A DNA stretch of 64,000 nt. It comes from Staphylococcus schweitzeri (GTDB lineage: Bacteria > Bacillota > Bacilli > Staphylococcales > Staphylococcaceae). The position numbers were made by a program, and so were the translations under genes. Shown in pieces: positions 41,753-50,775 of this stretch. The DNA lies in NCBI RefSeq assembly GCF_002902405.1, contig NZ_PPQS01000035.1:12428-76427 (forward strand), in the 5' to 3' direction. The notes beneath the pieces were generated by a model. It made no database searches and was not told the origin of the DNA. It saw only the letters and a list, made by a program, of their open reading frames with translations. The stretch's first letter is position 1. Every line of letters starts with the position of its first letter.

Positions 41753-42316
41753 ATGACTCGTTCTCAGAACAATCAGCAACAATTAGAACAAGCAAAAGAT
41801 ATTGTAATTAATTCAATTGGACAGACAATGGATTTGTATGGTACTAATCGAAGTGTAGGTAACTTATATGGCACTATGGTGTTTGAAGGCAGTATGACGC
41901 TTGATGAAATGCGTCATCAATTGCAAATGAGTAAACCCAGTATGAGTGCCGGCGTTAAGAAATTGCAGGAATTTGATATTGTTAAACAACAATTTACAAG
42001 AGGTAGCCGCAAACAACATTTTATTGCAGAAAAAGACTTTTTTATCTTCTTCAGAAATTTTTTCACTAAAAAATTTCAACGTGAAATTGATATTAATGTT
42101 GAAGCAGTTAAAGATGCACAAGCAATTATAAATCCGTTACTTGAAAGTAGCGATTTAACAGAAGCCGAATCAATAGAAGTTCAAAAAATCAAAGCCCAAC
42201 TTGATCATACACATGTGTACTATGAATGGTTAGAGCAGTTGACTGAAGCGATTGAAAGCGGTGAAATTTTCAAATATTTCCCAATCCCAGAACATCCTTC
42301 TGATTCTGAAAATTAA
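41753..42316 (+). CDS. cudC: CudC, GbsR-type choline-responsive regulator
   Basis: This 187-residue regulator is of the GbsR/MarR-like group, with a winged helix at residues 36-80 (YGTMVFEGSMTLDEMRHQLQMSKPSMSAGVKKLQEFDIVKQQF). GbsR of Bacillus represses betaine synthesis genes until choline binds through aromatic residues. The second of two adjacent ATG codons is better placed after TGGAGG. It is divergent from betBA across a region that holds two operator-like palindromes. Confidence 0.92.
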   Translation: MTRSQNNQQQLEQAKDIVINSIGQTMDLYGTNRSVGNLYGTMVFEGSMTLDEMRHQLQMSKPSMSAGVKKLQEFDIVKQQFTRGSRKQHFIAEKDFFIFFRNFFTKKFQREIDINVEAVKDAQAIINPLLESSDLTEAESIEVQKIKAQLDHTHVYYEWLEQLTEAIESGEIFKYFPIPEHPSDSEN

Positions 42317-42381
42317 AATTGACTCAAACAACGACAATAACAACAATAGATACTTAAAATAATGCAATAGGTGCACGAAAT

Positions 42382-42421
42382 AAACGGTAACTTCTATCTA
42401 TACAAATAGAAATTACCGTTT
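42382..42421. terminator. Terminator between cudC and the MBL-fold gene
   Basis: AAACGGTAA pairs with TTACCGTTT and TTCTAT with ATAGAA, followed by TTGTTTTAT. It separates convergent genes. Confidence 0.85.
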
Positions 42422-42503
42422 TTGTTTTATATGACAATCAATTATGTAGTTATTTTCTAGAGTTTTCTTAGATTCGTTACATTGCTTCGCCAATATATTT
42501 CAA

Positions 42504-43190
42504 TTAGCTATTCTCACCCTCACGTACTCTATCAATAATATTTTGTATTTGTTCACGTTTTTCATATTCATTTTCTAGAAAATAAACTAACGGTTCATCT
42601 TTGATAGTAACCCAAGGTACAAGTACATCAAAATCTAATTCTTTAACCATCTCTAAACTTTGAATAGATTTTTCTCTATCACTTGAACCTAATATAACTG
42701 TACGCCATCTATTACCTTCAAAACATATAAAATCTCCAGTAAATAAGTAACGATGATGACCATCATCCCATAAAAACAGTGTCGTCCCTGGTGTATGTCC
42801 AGGCGCGGGAATAACTTCTAAATCCTTATCCAACATTACACGATTACTAAATTGTTTTTGAACAGAAATCTTATGTTTCAGTGCGGCCACATCATTTTCA
42901 TGTATAAAGTAAGGGGCTTCAACTTGATTAGAACCTCCTATAGATTCATGATCATGATTCATCAATACTTTTGAAACACCACCTAATGATGCAATGTCTT
43001 GTTGGGAGTCACCTAAGTGTCCGGAATGATAGATAACAATATTACCTGTTTCACGTTTTAAAATAAAAGATTTAAATAGAAATCGATTATCAAAAGGCAG
43101 TTCCGAAGTAGGTGTCGCATATAATTTTTTTGTGATGGATTCTAAACTGTCATGTAATTTGGACTGTTTATTTTTAAATTGATTAGTCAT
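42504..43190 (-). CDS. Metallo-beta-lactamase-fold protein with altered metal motif
   Basis: This 228-residue MBL-fold protein keeps the later signatures PAPGHTPGTTLFLW and YLFTGDF, but where HxHxDH is expected it reads NHDHES (in KVLMNHDHESIGG). Three of four metal-side residues therefore seem replaced or shifted. It may bind one metal or none. Its place between the cud regulator and transporter suggests a role in choline or betaine handling, but that is inference. AAGGATGAAATAAA precedes the ATG. Confidence 0.75.
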   Translation of the reverse strand: MTNQFKNKQSKLHDSLESITKKLYATPTSELPFDNRFLFKSFILKRETGNIVIYHSGHLGDSQQDIASLGGVSKVLMNHDHESIGGSNQVEAPYFIHENDVAALKHKISVQKQFSNRVMLDKDLEVIPAPGHTPGTTLFLWDDGHHRYLFTGDFICFEGNRWRTVILGSSDREKSIQSLEMVKELDFDVLVPWVTIKDEPLVYFLENEYEKREQIQNIIDRVREGENS

Positions 43191-43396
43191 TTTATTTCAT
43201 CCTTCGATTAATTTGAGTTGTACATACGCAATACCCTTTATTCAATTTAATAATCAATGAGAGTCTTTCAAACTTCGATTTAGAATATGCTTCATACAAT
43301 AAATAAGTACTTGTACTTCGGACACTAAAAAATTAAATCTTTTAGTACAACATTAATAAAAACCTAAAAGTTCGTCCTACAATGCTACTAAAAAAA

Positions 43397-43452
43397 CGGG
43401 AATGGAACAGAAATGATATTTTCACAAAATTCATTTCGTCGTCCCAGACCCG
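43397..43452. repeat. Staphylococcal dispersed intergenic hairpin repeat
   Basis: The sequence from CGGGAATGGAACAGAAATGA to TCATTTCGTCGTCCCAGACCCG forms a long imperfect hairpin directly after the cudT stop. I recognise this pattern (GGGACGACGAAAT on the other strand) as an element scattered in S. aureus intergenic regions. It may act as a terminator here. Confidence 0.65.
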
Positions 43453-43459
43453 CTTTGAA

Positions 43460-45082
43460 TTATAAATTATCGTCTTGTTCTTCTTCAGATACTTGAACGA
43501 TTCGCAATGAACGACGTTCAACTTCTTTTAATTTTTCAGCACGCGTTTCAAGTTTAATTCTATCGCGTCCTAAAATGATTAAAAATGATATCATCATGAA
43601 AATAAAAATAACAATTAATGGTACACTTGCCAGTATTGAAGCAGTTTTCAATACTTCTAATGCACGTTCGCCACCAACTAGCATCAATGAAAATGGTAAT
43701 AAACATAGTGCAAATGCCCAAAATAATCTATTGGCACGTAGTGGTTCGCCTACCACTTTTTTCTGAGAAGCAGCCGCCAAAATATATGAGCCAGAATCAA
43801 ATGTCGTCGCTAAGAATAAAAAGGCTGATATTAAGAACAATACAATCATCAATGATGGGAATGGTAAATGATGTACTACTTCGATAATGGTTGCTTCAGT
43901 ACCATGTGTGTTTAAATACTGTGTCACATTAAACTGACCAGAAATCTGCAAATATACAGCATAATTACCGAAAATACCAAAGAATAGTACACATCCAAGT
44001 GTTCCATAAATAATAGTTCCTAATACGACTTCTTTAAGACGTCGTCCTTTAGAAATTCTAGCGATGAATAAACCGATAAATGGTGCATATACTAGCCACC
44101 ATGACCAGTAAAATATTGTCCAGTCTTGTGGGAAATTCGTTTCTTTACGTCCTTTAATACCACCAAATGGTTCTAGCCATGTCGCCATATGGAAGAAATC
44201 CCTTAACATATTTCCGAAACCTGTAACCGTTGTTTCCATTATGAAAACGGTTGGACCAACAATAAATATAAATGCTAATAAAACAAAGGATAACCAAACG
44301 TTGACATCACTTAGTTTTTGAATACCTTTTTTTAAACCTGTATATGAACTAATGGCAAATATTACTGTAATCGTCAGTAAAATTGCCGAGCGTAATACCA
44401 TGTTTTTACCATCTAGACCTGTTAATCTTTCAATACCTGCTGAAATTAGCGGTACACCTAATGCTAGGGATGTTGCCGCACCACCTAACAACCCGAAGAT
44501 AAATAAGATATCTACAACTTTACCTACAAATTTATCAGTTTGCCCTTTTAAAATCGGACGACAAGCTTGACTAATTTTATAAACAGGTTGCTTTTTAACA
44601 AATACTAAATAGCCAATTGGTAATGCTGGTAGGACATAAATAGCCCAAGCAATTGGTCCCCAGTGGAACATACCATATTGTGTCGCATATTGGAGCGCTT
44701 CATCACTCATACTTTTAGCACCATTTGGCGGAACTTGATAATAAAAAGCCCATTCAATGACGCCCCAATATAAAATATCAGAGCCTATACCTGCACAAAA
44801 CAGCATAGCTGCCCACGTAAATGTATTAAATTCTGGTTTGTCACTTGCTTTACCAAGCGTGACATTACCATATTTACCAAATGCGATATACATTACAAAG
44901 CAAAAAATCGCCAGCCCCATAAATAAATATATCGAACCAATTGAATCAGAAATGGCACTATTAATACCAGTGATGATATCTTCACTTGCTTTTGGAAAAG
45001 CCATCATAGGTATAACTGCAAAAAGAAGTACAGCTACTGTACCTATAAAGGTCGTCCAGTCCATAACTTTTTCTTTTTTCAA
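43460..45082 (-). CDS. cudT: CudT, BCCT-family choline transporter
   Basis: This 540-residue betaine/choline/carnitine transporter has 12 hydrophobic segments, with the BCCT signature WTIFYWSWWLVYAPFIGLFIARISKGR in the middle, including the Trp-rich substrate box, and AAMLFCAGIGSDILYWGVIEW earlier. It imports choline for BetA-BetB. The start is a TTG at 45082 placed well after GGGGGAGCAC; an ATG six codons later is the alternative. The 574-base upstream gap carries a motif shared with betB. Confidence 0.93.
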   Translation of the reverse strand: MKKEKVMDWTTFIGTVAVLLFAVIPMMAFPKASEDIITGINSAISDSIGSIYLFMGLAIFCFVMYIAFGKYGNVTLGKASDKPEFNTFTWAAMLFCAGIGSDILYWGVIEWAFYYQVPPNGAKSMSDEALQYATQYGMFHWGPIAWAIYVLPALPIGYLVFVKKQPVYKISQACRPILKGQTDKFVGKVVDILFIFGLLGGAATSLALGVPLISAGIERLTGLDGKNMVLRSAILLTITVIFAISSYTGLKKGIQKLSDVNVWLSFVLLAFIFIVGPTVFIMETTVTGFGNMLRDFFHMATWLEPFGGIKGRKETNFPQDWTIFYWSWWLVYAPFIGLFIARISKGRRLKEVVLGTIIYGTLGCVLFFGIFGNYAVYLQISGQFNVTQYLNTHGTEATIIEVVHHLPFPSLMIVLFLISAFLFLATTFDSGSYILAAASQKKVVGEPLRANRLFWAFALCLLPFSLMLVGGERALEVLKTASILASVPLIVIFIFMMISFLIILGRDRIKLETRAEKLKEVERRSLRIVQVSEEEQDDNL

Positions 45083-45605
45083 TTGTGCTCCCCCTAATTA
45101 TTAATTTTATGAATCCTGTTTCGATTTATCTCAAAATGTAATAATTATATTGATTCACAAAATTGACAATAACTAATATTTAATAATAATGCAAATTTCA
45201 TACAATTTTAAAATCGGCAATTATTGAATATTTATATAATTTTTCTCACAACAGACAAAAACTCAAAGGCATTAAAACAGCAGTGTTAAGTTATGATTTA
45301 ACGAATTTAACAAATTTTACACTAGTGCTTTAAATGTATTTTAATACACTAACTACGAATATTTATTTATTGTAAAACGCTATCATAAAGTTAGACAAAC
45401 TTCCCACTAAAATAAAATTTCAATATCAATATTTGATACTATGGATATATTTTTTCTTCACTTATTTTTAGATAAATTTTTGAATACCGTTTGATTCTAT
45501 TTATCCCAAATGACCTATTCATTGCTTCAATAAAATCAACTTCGAAATAGTTACTATTTAATATTCACTCAAATTTTAGCTCCTCTATGTAAAACGCCAT
45601 ATAAA
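45083..45605. other. Upstream region of cudT
   Basis: It holds the cudT promoter and the shared motif at 45296. The rest is A+T-rich with no convincing small gene. Confidence 0.4.
45296..45325. promoter_or_regulatory. Candidate CudC site upstream of cudT
   Basis: ATTTAACGAATTT is repeated exactly from the betB upstream region, and AATTTAACAAATTTTAC follows in phase. It lies about 215 bases before the cudT start. Confidence 0.5.
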
Positions 45606-45647
45606 AAGCAGCCAAGCTCTAGTTCTTTTACGATAGCTTGACTGCTT
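45606..45647 (-). terminator. Terminator of nrdDG
   Basis: AAGCAGCCAAGCT pairs with AGCTTGACTGCTT with two mismatches, ten bases after the nrdG stop on the reverse strand, followed by TTTTTAT. Confidence 0.8.
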
Positions 45648-45656
45648 AACTTATAT

Positions 45657-46193
45657 TTAACTAACAATGTATTCAATCATGCGTGCATGCGCAAGTGATT
45701 GTTGCACATCTATAATACGCTGATTTAGAGAGCCTTTATAAGGTAAGTCGGGCTTAAATAAATGTTGAATAAATAGACCGTCTACTAAAACATCAATATA
45801 TGATAATAATTCTCGACGCTCTGTACAATCATTTGCTAAATATTCATATAAAAACCCAGTCCATACCCATATTGTCTTCGTGTTTCCGAAACGTTCTCGA
45901 AATGCTTTAACAAGATTTAATGTGATATCCAAGTTACAAAATGGTTCGCCACCTAATAGACTTAGTCCCGATATATAATCGTGGTCACAATCATTTAAAA
46001 TTTCGTCCAATATATCTTCTGTATATTGCTCACCATATCTAAACTTTTGCGAAGCTTTGTTGTAACATCCAACACAATTAAACGGACATCCAGATACGTA
46101 AACACTGCATCTTACCCCTTCTCCATCTACAAAGCTATGTGATTCTATTTTAGCAATATAGCCTTGCCCTTGCTTAATGTCTAAAAGTGTCAT
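45657..46193 (-). CDS. nrdG: Anaerobic ribonucleotide reductase activating enzyme
   Basis: This 178-residue radical SAM enzyme installs the glycyl radical on NrdD. The iron-sulfur cluster ligands are CPFNCVGC (CxxxCxxC) near residue 36, and the SAM region LLGGEPF follows. The start at 46193 (MTLLDIKQGQGY) overlaps the nrdD stop by four bases (ATGA), giving translational coupling. The frame extends further up inside nrdD but without a ribosome site. Confidence 0.96.
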   Translation of the reverse strand: MTLLDIKQGQGYIAKIESHSFVDGEGVRCSVYVSGCPFNCVGCYNKASQKFRYGEQYTEDILDEILNDCDHDYISGLSLLGGEPFCNLDITLNLVKAFRERFGNTKTIWVWTGFLYEYLANDCTERRELLSYIDVLVDGLFIQHLFKPDLPYKGSLNQRIIDVQQSLAHARMIEYIVS

Positions 46194-48040
46194 TCTTTTG
46201 GCGCTTTCATATGTTTTACACGGGCACAAATTTCTTTGTGACGACCTTTAATTACTGGACGTTGTACGGGATTGCCTAAGTATCCACATGTTCGTTTAAC
46301 GACATCAACTGTTTTAGGATTATCATTTCCACAGTTTGGACATTTAAAGCCTTTTTCAGTTGCTTCAAAGTCGCCATCATAATCACATTCGTAGCAATGA
46401 TCAATGGGAATATTTGTACCTAAATAACCAACTTTGTCATAAGAGTAGTCCCACACCGCTTCAAGCGCTTTTAGGTTGTGCTGAAGTTTCGGATATTCAC
46501 AATAATGAATAAAACCACCGCTTGCATAATAAGGATAATCTTTTTCAAAGTCTAACTTTTCAAAAGGTGTGACATCTTTTCGCACATCATAATGGAAAGA
46601 ATTTTGATAATATCCTTTATCAGTGATGTCTTTAATGTCTCCAAATTTTTCTTGATCTAAACGACAGAATCGATCTGTTAAAGATTCACTTGGCGTACTA
46701 TAAATACTGAACCAAATATCATATAACTCAGTCCATTTCGTTTGATAACGTTTCATCTCTTTAAGAATTTCAATCGTAAAGGCTTTTGCTTCTTGAGAAG
46801 TTTCCCAGTCTGGGCCATAGAAAACAGTAGCTGTTTCATATAATCCAATATAGCCCATCGAAATCGTTGCACGTTTATTTTTAAATAAGTCTGCAACATC
46901 ATCCGTTTCTTTTAATTTGTAGTTAAATGCGCCACTCTTATATAAAATAGGTGCATTATTTGGTACAGCATCTTTTAATCGATGAATTCGGTAAAGTAAT
47001 GCATCATGCAATACGTCCATACGTTCATAAAAAATCTCCCAGAATCTTGTCATATTACCGGCAGATTCAAGTGCCATTCTAGGTAAATTTAGTGTCACAA
47101 CACCAAGGTTGCAGCGACCATTGTTTTCAAAATTACCTTTCGCATCTTTCCAACTTGGTAAAAACGAACGACAACCCATTGGTGCTTTGAAATCTCCTAG
47201 AATATCGACAAGTTTGTCATAATTCAATATGTCAGGATACATGCGCTTTGTTGAACATTCTAATGCTAATTGCTTAATGTCATAATTGGGATCTTGCGGG
47301 CTGAAATTTGTACCTTTTTTAATTGAAAATACAAGTTTTGGAAAAATCGCTGTCGTGCGGTCTTTTCCTAAGCCTTTGATACGAGTATTTAAGATAGCTT
47401 GTTGAATTTTGCGACTTAAATGATCTGTACCTAAGCCAAAGCCTAATGTTACAAATGGTGTTTGTCCATTTGATGTATATAAGGTATTAATTTCATATTC
47501 TAAACTTTCAATTGCATCATTTATATCTTTTGTGACTTGTTGGTCAACATAGCGATCAATTTCAGATTCTTTGACAAATTGCTGTGCGATGCTTCTATGT
47601 TGTTCTTCATTATGTTGTGCATATGTACTGAGTAATTCATCAACGCGGTCAACCGTACAGCCACCATATTGACTGCTAGAAACATTAGCTATAATTTGTA
47701 CAAGCTGCGCTGACGCAGTTTGTATTGATTTCGGTGATGTCACATTCGCGTTGCCTATTTCAAATCCATTATGTAGCATATTTTTAGCATCTATTAAACA
47801 ACAGTTTGTTAACGGTTGGAATGGATGATAATCTAAGTCGTGAAAATGTATGTCCCCTCTTTGATGCGCATCTGCAACGTGTTTCGGTAATAAATGATTT
47901 AATGCGTATGATTTAGAAACGATACCTGCTGTTAAATCTCTCATAGTTGAAAATGTGTCACTATCTTTGTTGGCATTTTCATTAACAATAGCAGGATCTT
48001 TAGAAATCAAACCTGTTAGTGCTTCTTCGATTTGATTCAA
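46190..48040 (-). CDS. nrdD: Anaerobic (class III) ribonucleoside-triphosphate reductase
   Basis: This 616-residue glycyl radical enzyme makes deoxyribonucleotides without oxygen. It carries Cys-rich zinc ligands near the C-terminus (CYECDYDGDFEATEKGFKCP and CGND) and the radical Gly in RTCGYLG. The N-terminus has no complete ATP-cone domain, so its allosteric control may differ from longer relatives. It starts at a TTG (48040) after GAAGGGG. Paired NrdR-like boxes lie 13-61 bases upstream. It forms an operon with nrdG. Confidence 0.96.
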   Translation of the reverse strand: MNQIEEALTGLISKDPAIVNENANKDSDTFSTMRDLTAGIVSKSYALNHLLPKHVADAHQRGDIHFHDLDYHPFQPLTNCCLIDAKNMLHNGFEIGNANVTSPKSIQTASAQLVQIIANVSSSQYGGCTVDRVDELLSTYAQHNEEQHRSIAQQFVKESEIDRYVDQQVTKDINDAIESLEYEINTLYTSNGQTPFVTLGFGLGTDHLSRKIQQAILNTRIKGLGKDRTTAIFPKLVFSIKKGTNFSPQDPNYDIKQLALECSTKRMYPDILNYDKLVDILGDFKAPMGCRSFLPSWKDAKGNFENNGRCNLGVVTLNLPRMALESAGNMTRFWEIFYERMDVLHDALLYRIHRLKDAVPNNAPILYKSGAFNYKLKETDDVADLFKNKRATISMGYIGLYETATVFYGPDWETSQEAKAFTIEILKEMKRYQTKWTELYDIWFSIYSTPSESLTDRFCRLDQEKFGDIKDITDKGYYQNSFHYDVRKDVTPFEKLDFEKDYPYYASGGFIHYCEYPKLQHNLKALEAVWDYSYDKVGYLGTNIPIDHCYECDYDGDFEATEKGFKCPNCGNDNPKTVDVVKRTCGYLGNPVQRPVIKGRHKEICARVKHMKAPKE

Positions 48041-48052
48041 TTTTACCCCTTC

Positions 48053-48101
48053 TTCCTATATATTGTGTCTATCTAATACGTTAAACCACTATATATAGTA
48101 T
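48053..48101. promoter_or_regulatory. Paired NrdR-box-like sites upstream of nrdDG
   Basis: TTCCTATATATTGTGT (48053-48068) matches 13 of 16 positions of the NrdR box ACACTATATATWGTGT, and CCACTATATATAGTAT (48086-48101) matches 14 of 16. The two are 33 bases apart, near three helical turns, as in other NrdR targets. Confidence 0.65.
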
Positions 48102-48272
48102 TTTCAAATTTTAATGTTGGTGTTAACTAAACCGTCACAAAGTTATTAACATTTAGTGAAATTCATATTTCCACACAATCTTTTCATTAATTTTTAAAAT
48201 CGTTCTAGGATAAAACCGACTTTTCAACGTATAGTATGACTACTACTTAATTTATTGTTGCTAGCTAATTTG

Positions 48273-49643
48273 TTATATCGTAACGATACCCATTAACATC
48301 GCAATCACTAACATTACGATGGCAAATCCCCAAATCCAGAAGAATGCATACTTAATATATGTGCCCATATTTGCTTCTGCCAGACCAATCGCCAACCATA
48401 ATGCTGGTGAAAATGGACTTACAAATGTACCAATGATGTTTCCAATCACCATTGAATATGCGGTTGATACTGATGGTACGCCAAATTGACCAGCCGTCTG
48501 TTCAACGATAGGTAACACTGCAAAATAATAGGCATCAGTACTAGTAAGTAAGTCTAACGGCACACCGAAAAAGCCTACTATGACATGTATATATGGCCCT
48601 ACTTCTGCAGGAATTACTTTAATTAAATCTGTCGCAATTGCTTTAAGCATACCCGTTTCATTTAGTACCCCTAAAAACATACCTGCCGCAATAATTACAG
48701 CAGCCATCATTAATGCATTTGGTGCATGTGCTCTTAAGCGCTCCATTTGTTCATCAACTGATTTAAAATTAATGACAAGTGCAAGTGAAACACCTATCAT
48801 AAAAGCGAATTCTGGTGGTGCAACATTCATTAACATCGCAATGATTACAGCCAAAGTTAACGCTGTATTTATCCATTTAATTATTGGGTTTGTCTTCGCG
48901 CGTCCTTTTACAGGGAATTTTATATCTTGATCACGCTCATATACTTCTACTAATTTATGTACATCTATATCTTGTGTTTGCGGTAATTCATTTCTATCTA
49001 TTGCTTTTTTAATACGCTTTTGTTCTTTAAATCCTAAATATACCGCAAATAACATAACAAGAACGAATCCTACAATTTGTATTGGGATTAACCCATACCA
49101 TAGTTCATTTACACTTTTAGCTTTTAAAACTGCAGCTACACGAGCCATCGGACCTCCCCAAGGTACCATGTTCATAATGGCTGCACTTAATGCTAAAAGT
49201 AAAATCAACAAATATTTATTCATGTTTAGCGCTTTATATAATGGTAATAATGCAGGGATTGAAAGTAAAAATGTTACTGCACCTGCACCATCTAATTGTG
49301 CTAATGTGCCAATTAAAGCTGTCATCATACATACAATGACAACGTTACCTCTCGTCATTAAAATTAAGCGCTTTACGAGTGGTTTGAACAATCCGCTATC
49401 ATTCATAATACCAAAGAAAATAATAGCAAAAATGAACATAATTACGACATTCTTAACTTGATCTAGTCCTTTAGCAAAGAAGCCAACTAAATCAGTTACA
49501 CTATATCCTAAAATCATTGCCCCTAGACAGGGTATCAGTGTCATACCTACCACTGGATTTATTTTTTTAGCAATGAGTAAACCTACGATTGAAATAATAA
49601 TAATGAGCCCCATTACTGTTAACCACATATTATCACTATTCAT
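48273..49643 (-). CDS. CitMHS-family citrate (metal-citrate) transporter
   Basis: This 456-residue integral membrane protein has about 12 hydrophobic segments. The CitMHS pattern includes the early MTLIPCLGAMILGYSV, the loop NMVPWGGPMARVAAVLK and FFGVPLDLLTSTDAYYFAVLP. Bacillus relatives import citrate bound to magnesium or calcium with protons. The start at 49643 (MNSDNMWLTVMG) follows TGGAGGGAG. It is a single-gene unit upstream of nrdDG on the same strand, with a gap of about 230 bases. Confidence 0.9.
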   Translation of the reverse strand: MNSDNMWLTVMGLIIIISIVGLLIAKKINPVVGMTLIPCLGAMILGYSVTDLVGFFAKGLDQVKNVVIMFIFAIIFFGIMNDSGLFKPLVKRLILMTRGNVVIVCMMTALIGTLAQLDGAGAVTFLLSIPALLPLYKALNMNKYLLILLLALSAAIMNMVPWGGPMARVAAVLKAKSVNELWYGLIPIQIVGFVLVMLFAVYLGFKEQKRIKKAIDRNELPQTQDIDVHKLVEVYERDQDIKFPVKGRAKTNPIIKWINTALTLAVIIAMLMNVAPPEFAFMIGVSLALVINFKSVDEQMERLRAHAPNALMMAAVIIAAGMFLGVLNETGMLKAIATDLIKVIPAEVGPYIHVIVGFFGVPLDLLTSTDAYYFAVLPIVEQTAGQFGVPSVSTAYSMVIGNIIGTFVSPFSPALWLAIGLAEANMGTYIKYAFFWIWGFAIVMLVIAMLMGIVTI

Positions 49644-50109
49644 ATCAATTTCTCCCTCCACTTTTTATACAATTTACATAGTCCCCCTCTTTAACTTAAA
49701 TAATCAAAATAATATATTTTTTTATATTTAAGTTATCTTATTTTATCAAAAAAATCTTTTTTGTGTAAGATTCTTATTAACATTCTGTATAGTAGAAGTT
49801 TTCGACTTTGAAAAATCAATCTTTTTATTTTCAAAATGAGCACACTATTTTCTGTTTCAATTAATGATTGATGTTTTGTTACATAAAAAAATCTGGCTAA
49901 AGCATGCTATCTTTCTTAGCTACTTCAACCAGATTTCAATTTCATAATCTATATTATTAAATTACTGTCATAGTAAACATATCTAATATTATTAGACTTT
50001 TTAAATTTTCATCACATTATAGGCTTGTATAAATTACTCATATATACCATTTTCAACCAATAACAAATTTGCTAGCAATTTAAGACTGCCATTAGTCAGT
50101 ACAATCACT
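49644..50109. other. Gap between citrate transporter and sirC
   Basis: Apart from the hairpin at 49889-49936 the gap is A+T-rich. It should hold the citrate transporter promoter. No cre-like site was clear. Confidence 0.4.
49889..49936 (-). terminator. Terminator of the cysJ-sirC unit
   Basis: AAATCTGG pairs with CCAGATTT and GCTAA with TTAGC inside. On the reverse strand seven T follow the stem. Confidence 0.8.
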
Positions 50110-50715
50110 TTAATTCTCGTTTATTTCTGTCAGAAATTGCATTTGTTTAGCATGATCAAGATATTCTTGTGATACTATTTGTGTCAGCAGTCTTTGCTTT
50201 TCACTTTGAGGTATGTCTAGAGCTTTTATTTTTTTTCGACAAATATACAGAAAATGAACATATGAACTATATGAGGACGGGTATAATTTCTCAAGTTCTA
50301 ACATAATCCGTTTAGTCAGTTTAGGACTTGCACCGTCTGATGATACACTAATCGTCAGTCTATCTCGACGAAATGTACTTGGAAATACAACATTACCATC
50401 TATTGCATTACCAGCATGATTAAATAAAGCATGTTTAGGTACAGTTTGTTTTACTTCTTCATTAACTTTTGAATCGTTCGTTGCTGCAATGACAAAATGC
50501 GCACCCGTAATATCATTTGGTTCAAAAGATTTTTCTATCCATATTACGATACCTTTTTCCACTAGCCTTTGAAGGTCTTTCGTAATATTAGGACTAACAA
50601 CAGTTATATTTTCAATATATTGACTTAGTACTTGTGCACGACGACTTGCAACGGTTCCACCGCCTATTATAACAACCTTTTTATTTGTTAAATCTATCAT
50701 TAATGGTATATTCAT
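50110..50715 (-). CDS. sirC: Precorrin-2 dehydrogenase (siroheme pathway), SirC type
   Basis: This 201-residue protein is the N-terminal half of CysG only: NAD-binding loop KVVIIGGGTVASRRAQVL near residue 13 and the segment FVIAATNDSKVNEEV, with the dimerisation part behind. It oxidises precorrin-2 to sirohydrochlorin; ferrochelatase action would need SirB from elsewhere. The start at 50715 follows AGAGGGTGC. It lies 60 bases after cysJ and is probably co-transcribed with it. Siroheme serves sulfite and nitrite reductases. Confidence 0.9.
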   Translation of the reverse strand: MNIPLMIDLTNKKVVIIGGGTVASRRAQVLSQYIENITVVSPNITKDLQRLVEKGIVIWIEKSFEPNDITGAHFVIAATNDSKVNEEVKQTVPKHALFNHAGNAIDGNVVFPSTFRRDRLTISVSSDGASPKLTKRIMLELEKLYPSSYSSYVHFLYICRKKIKALDIPQSEKQRLLTQIVSQEYLDHAKQMQFLTEINEN

Positions 50716-50775
50716 GTTGAACAGCACCCTCTATAATATTTTGTTTGTACATTTTCATTTATTCATTACGTCAAA

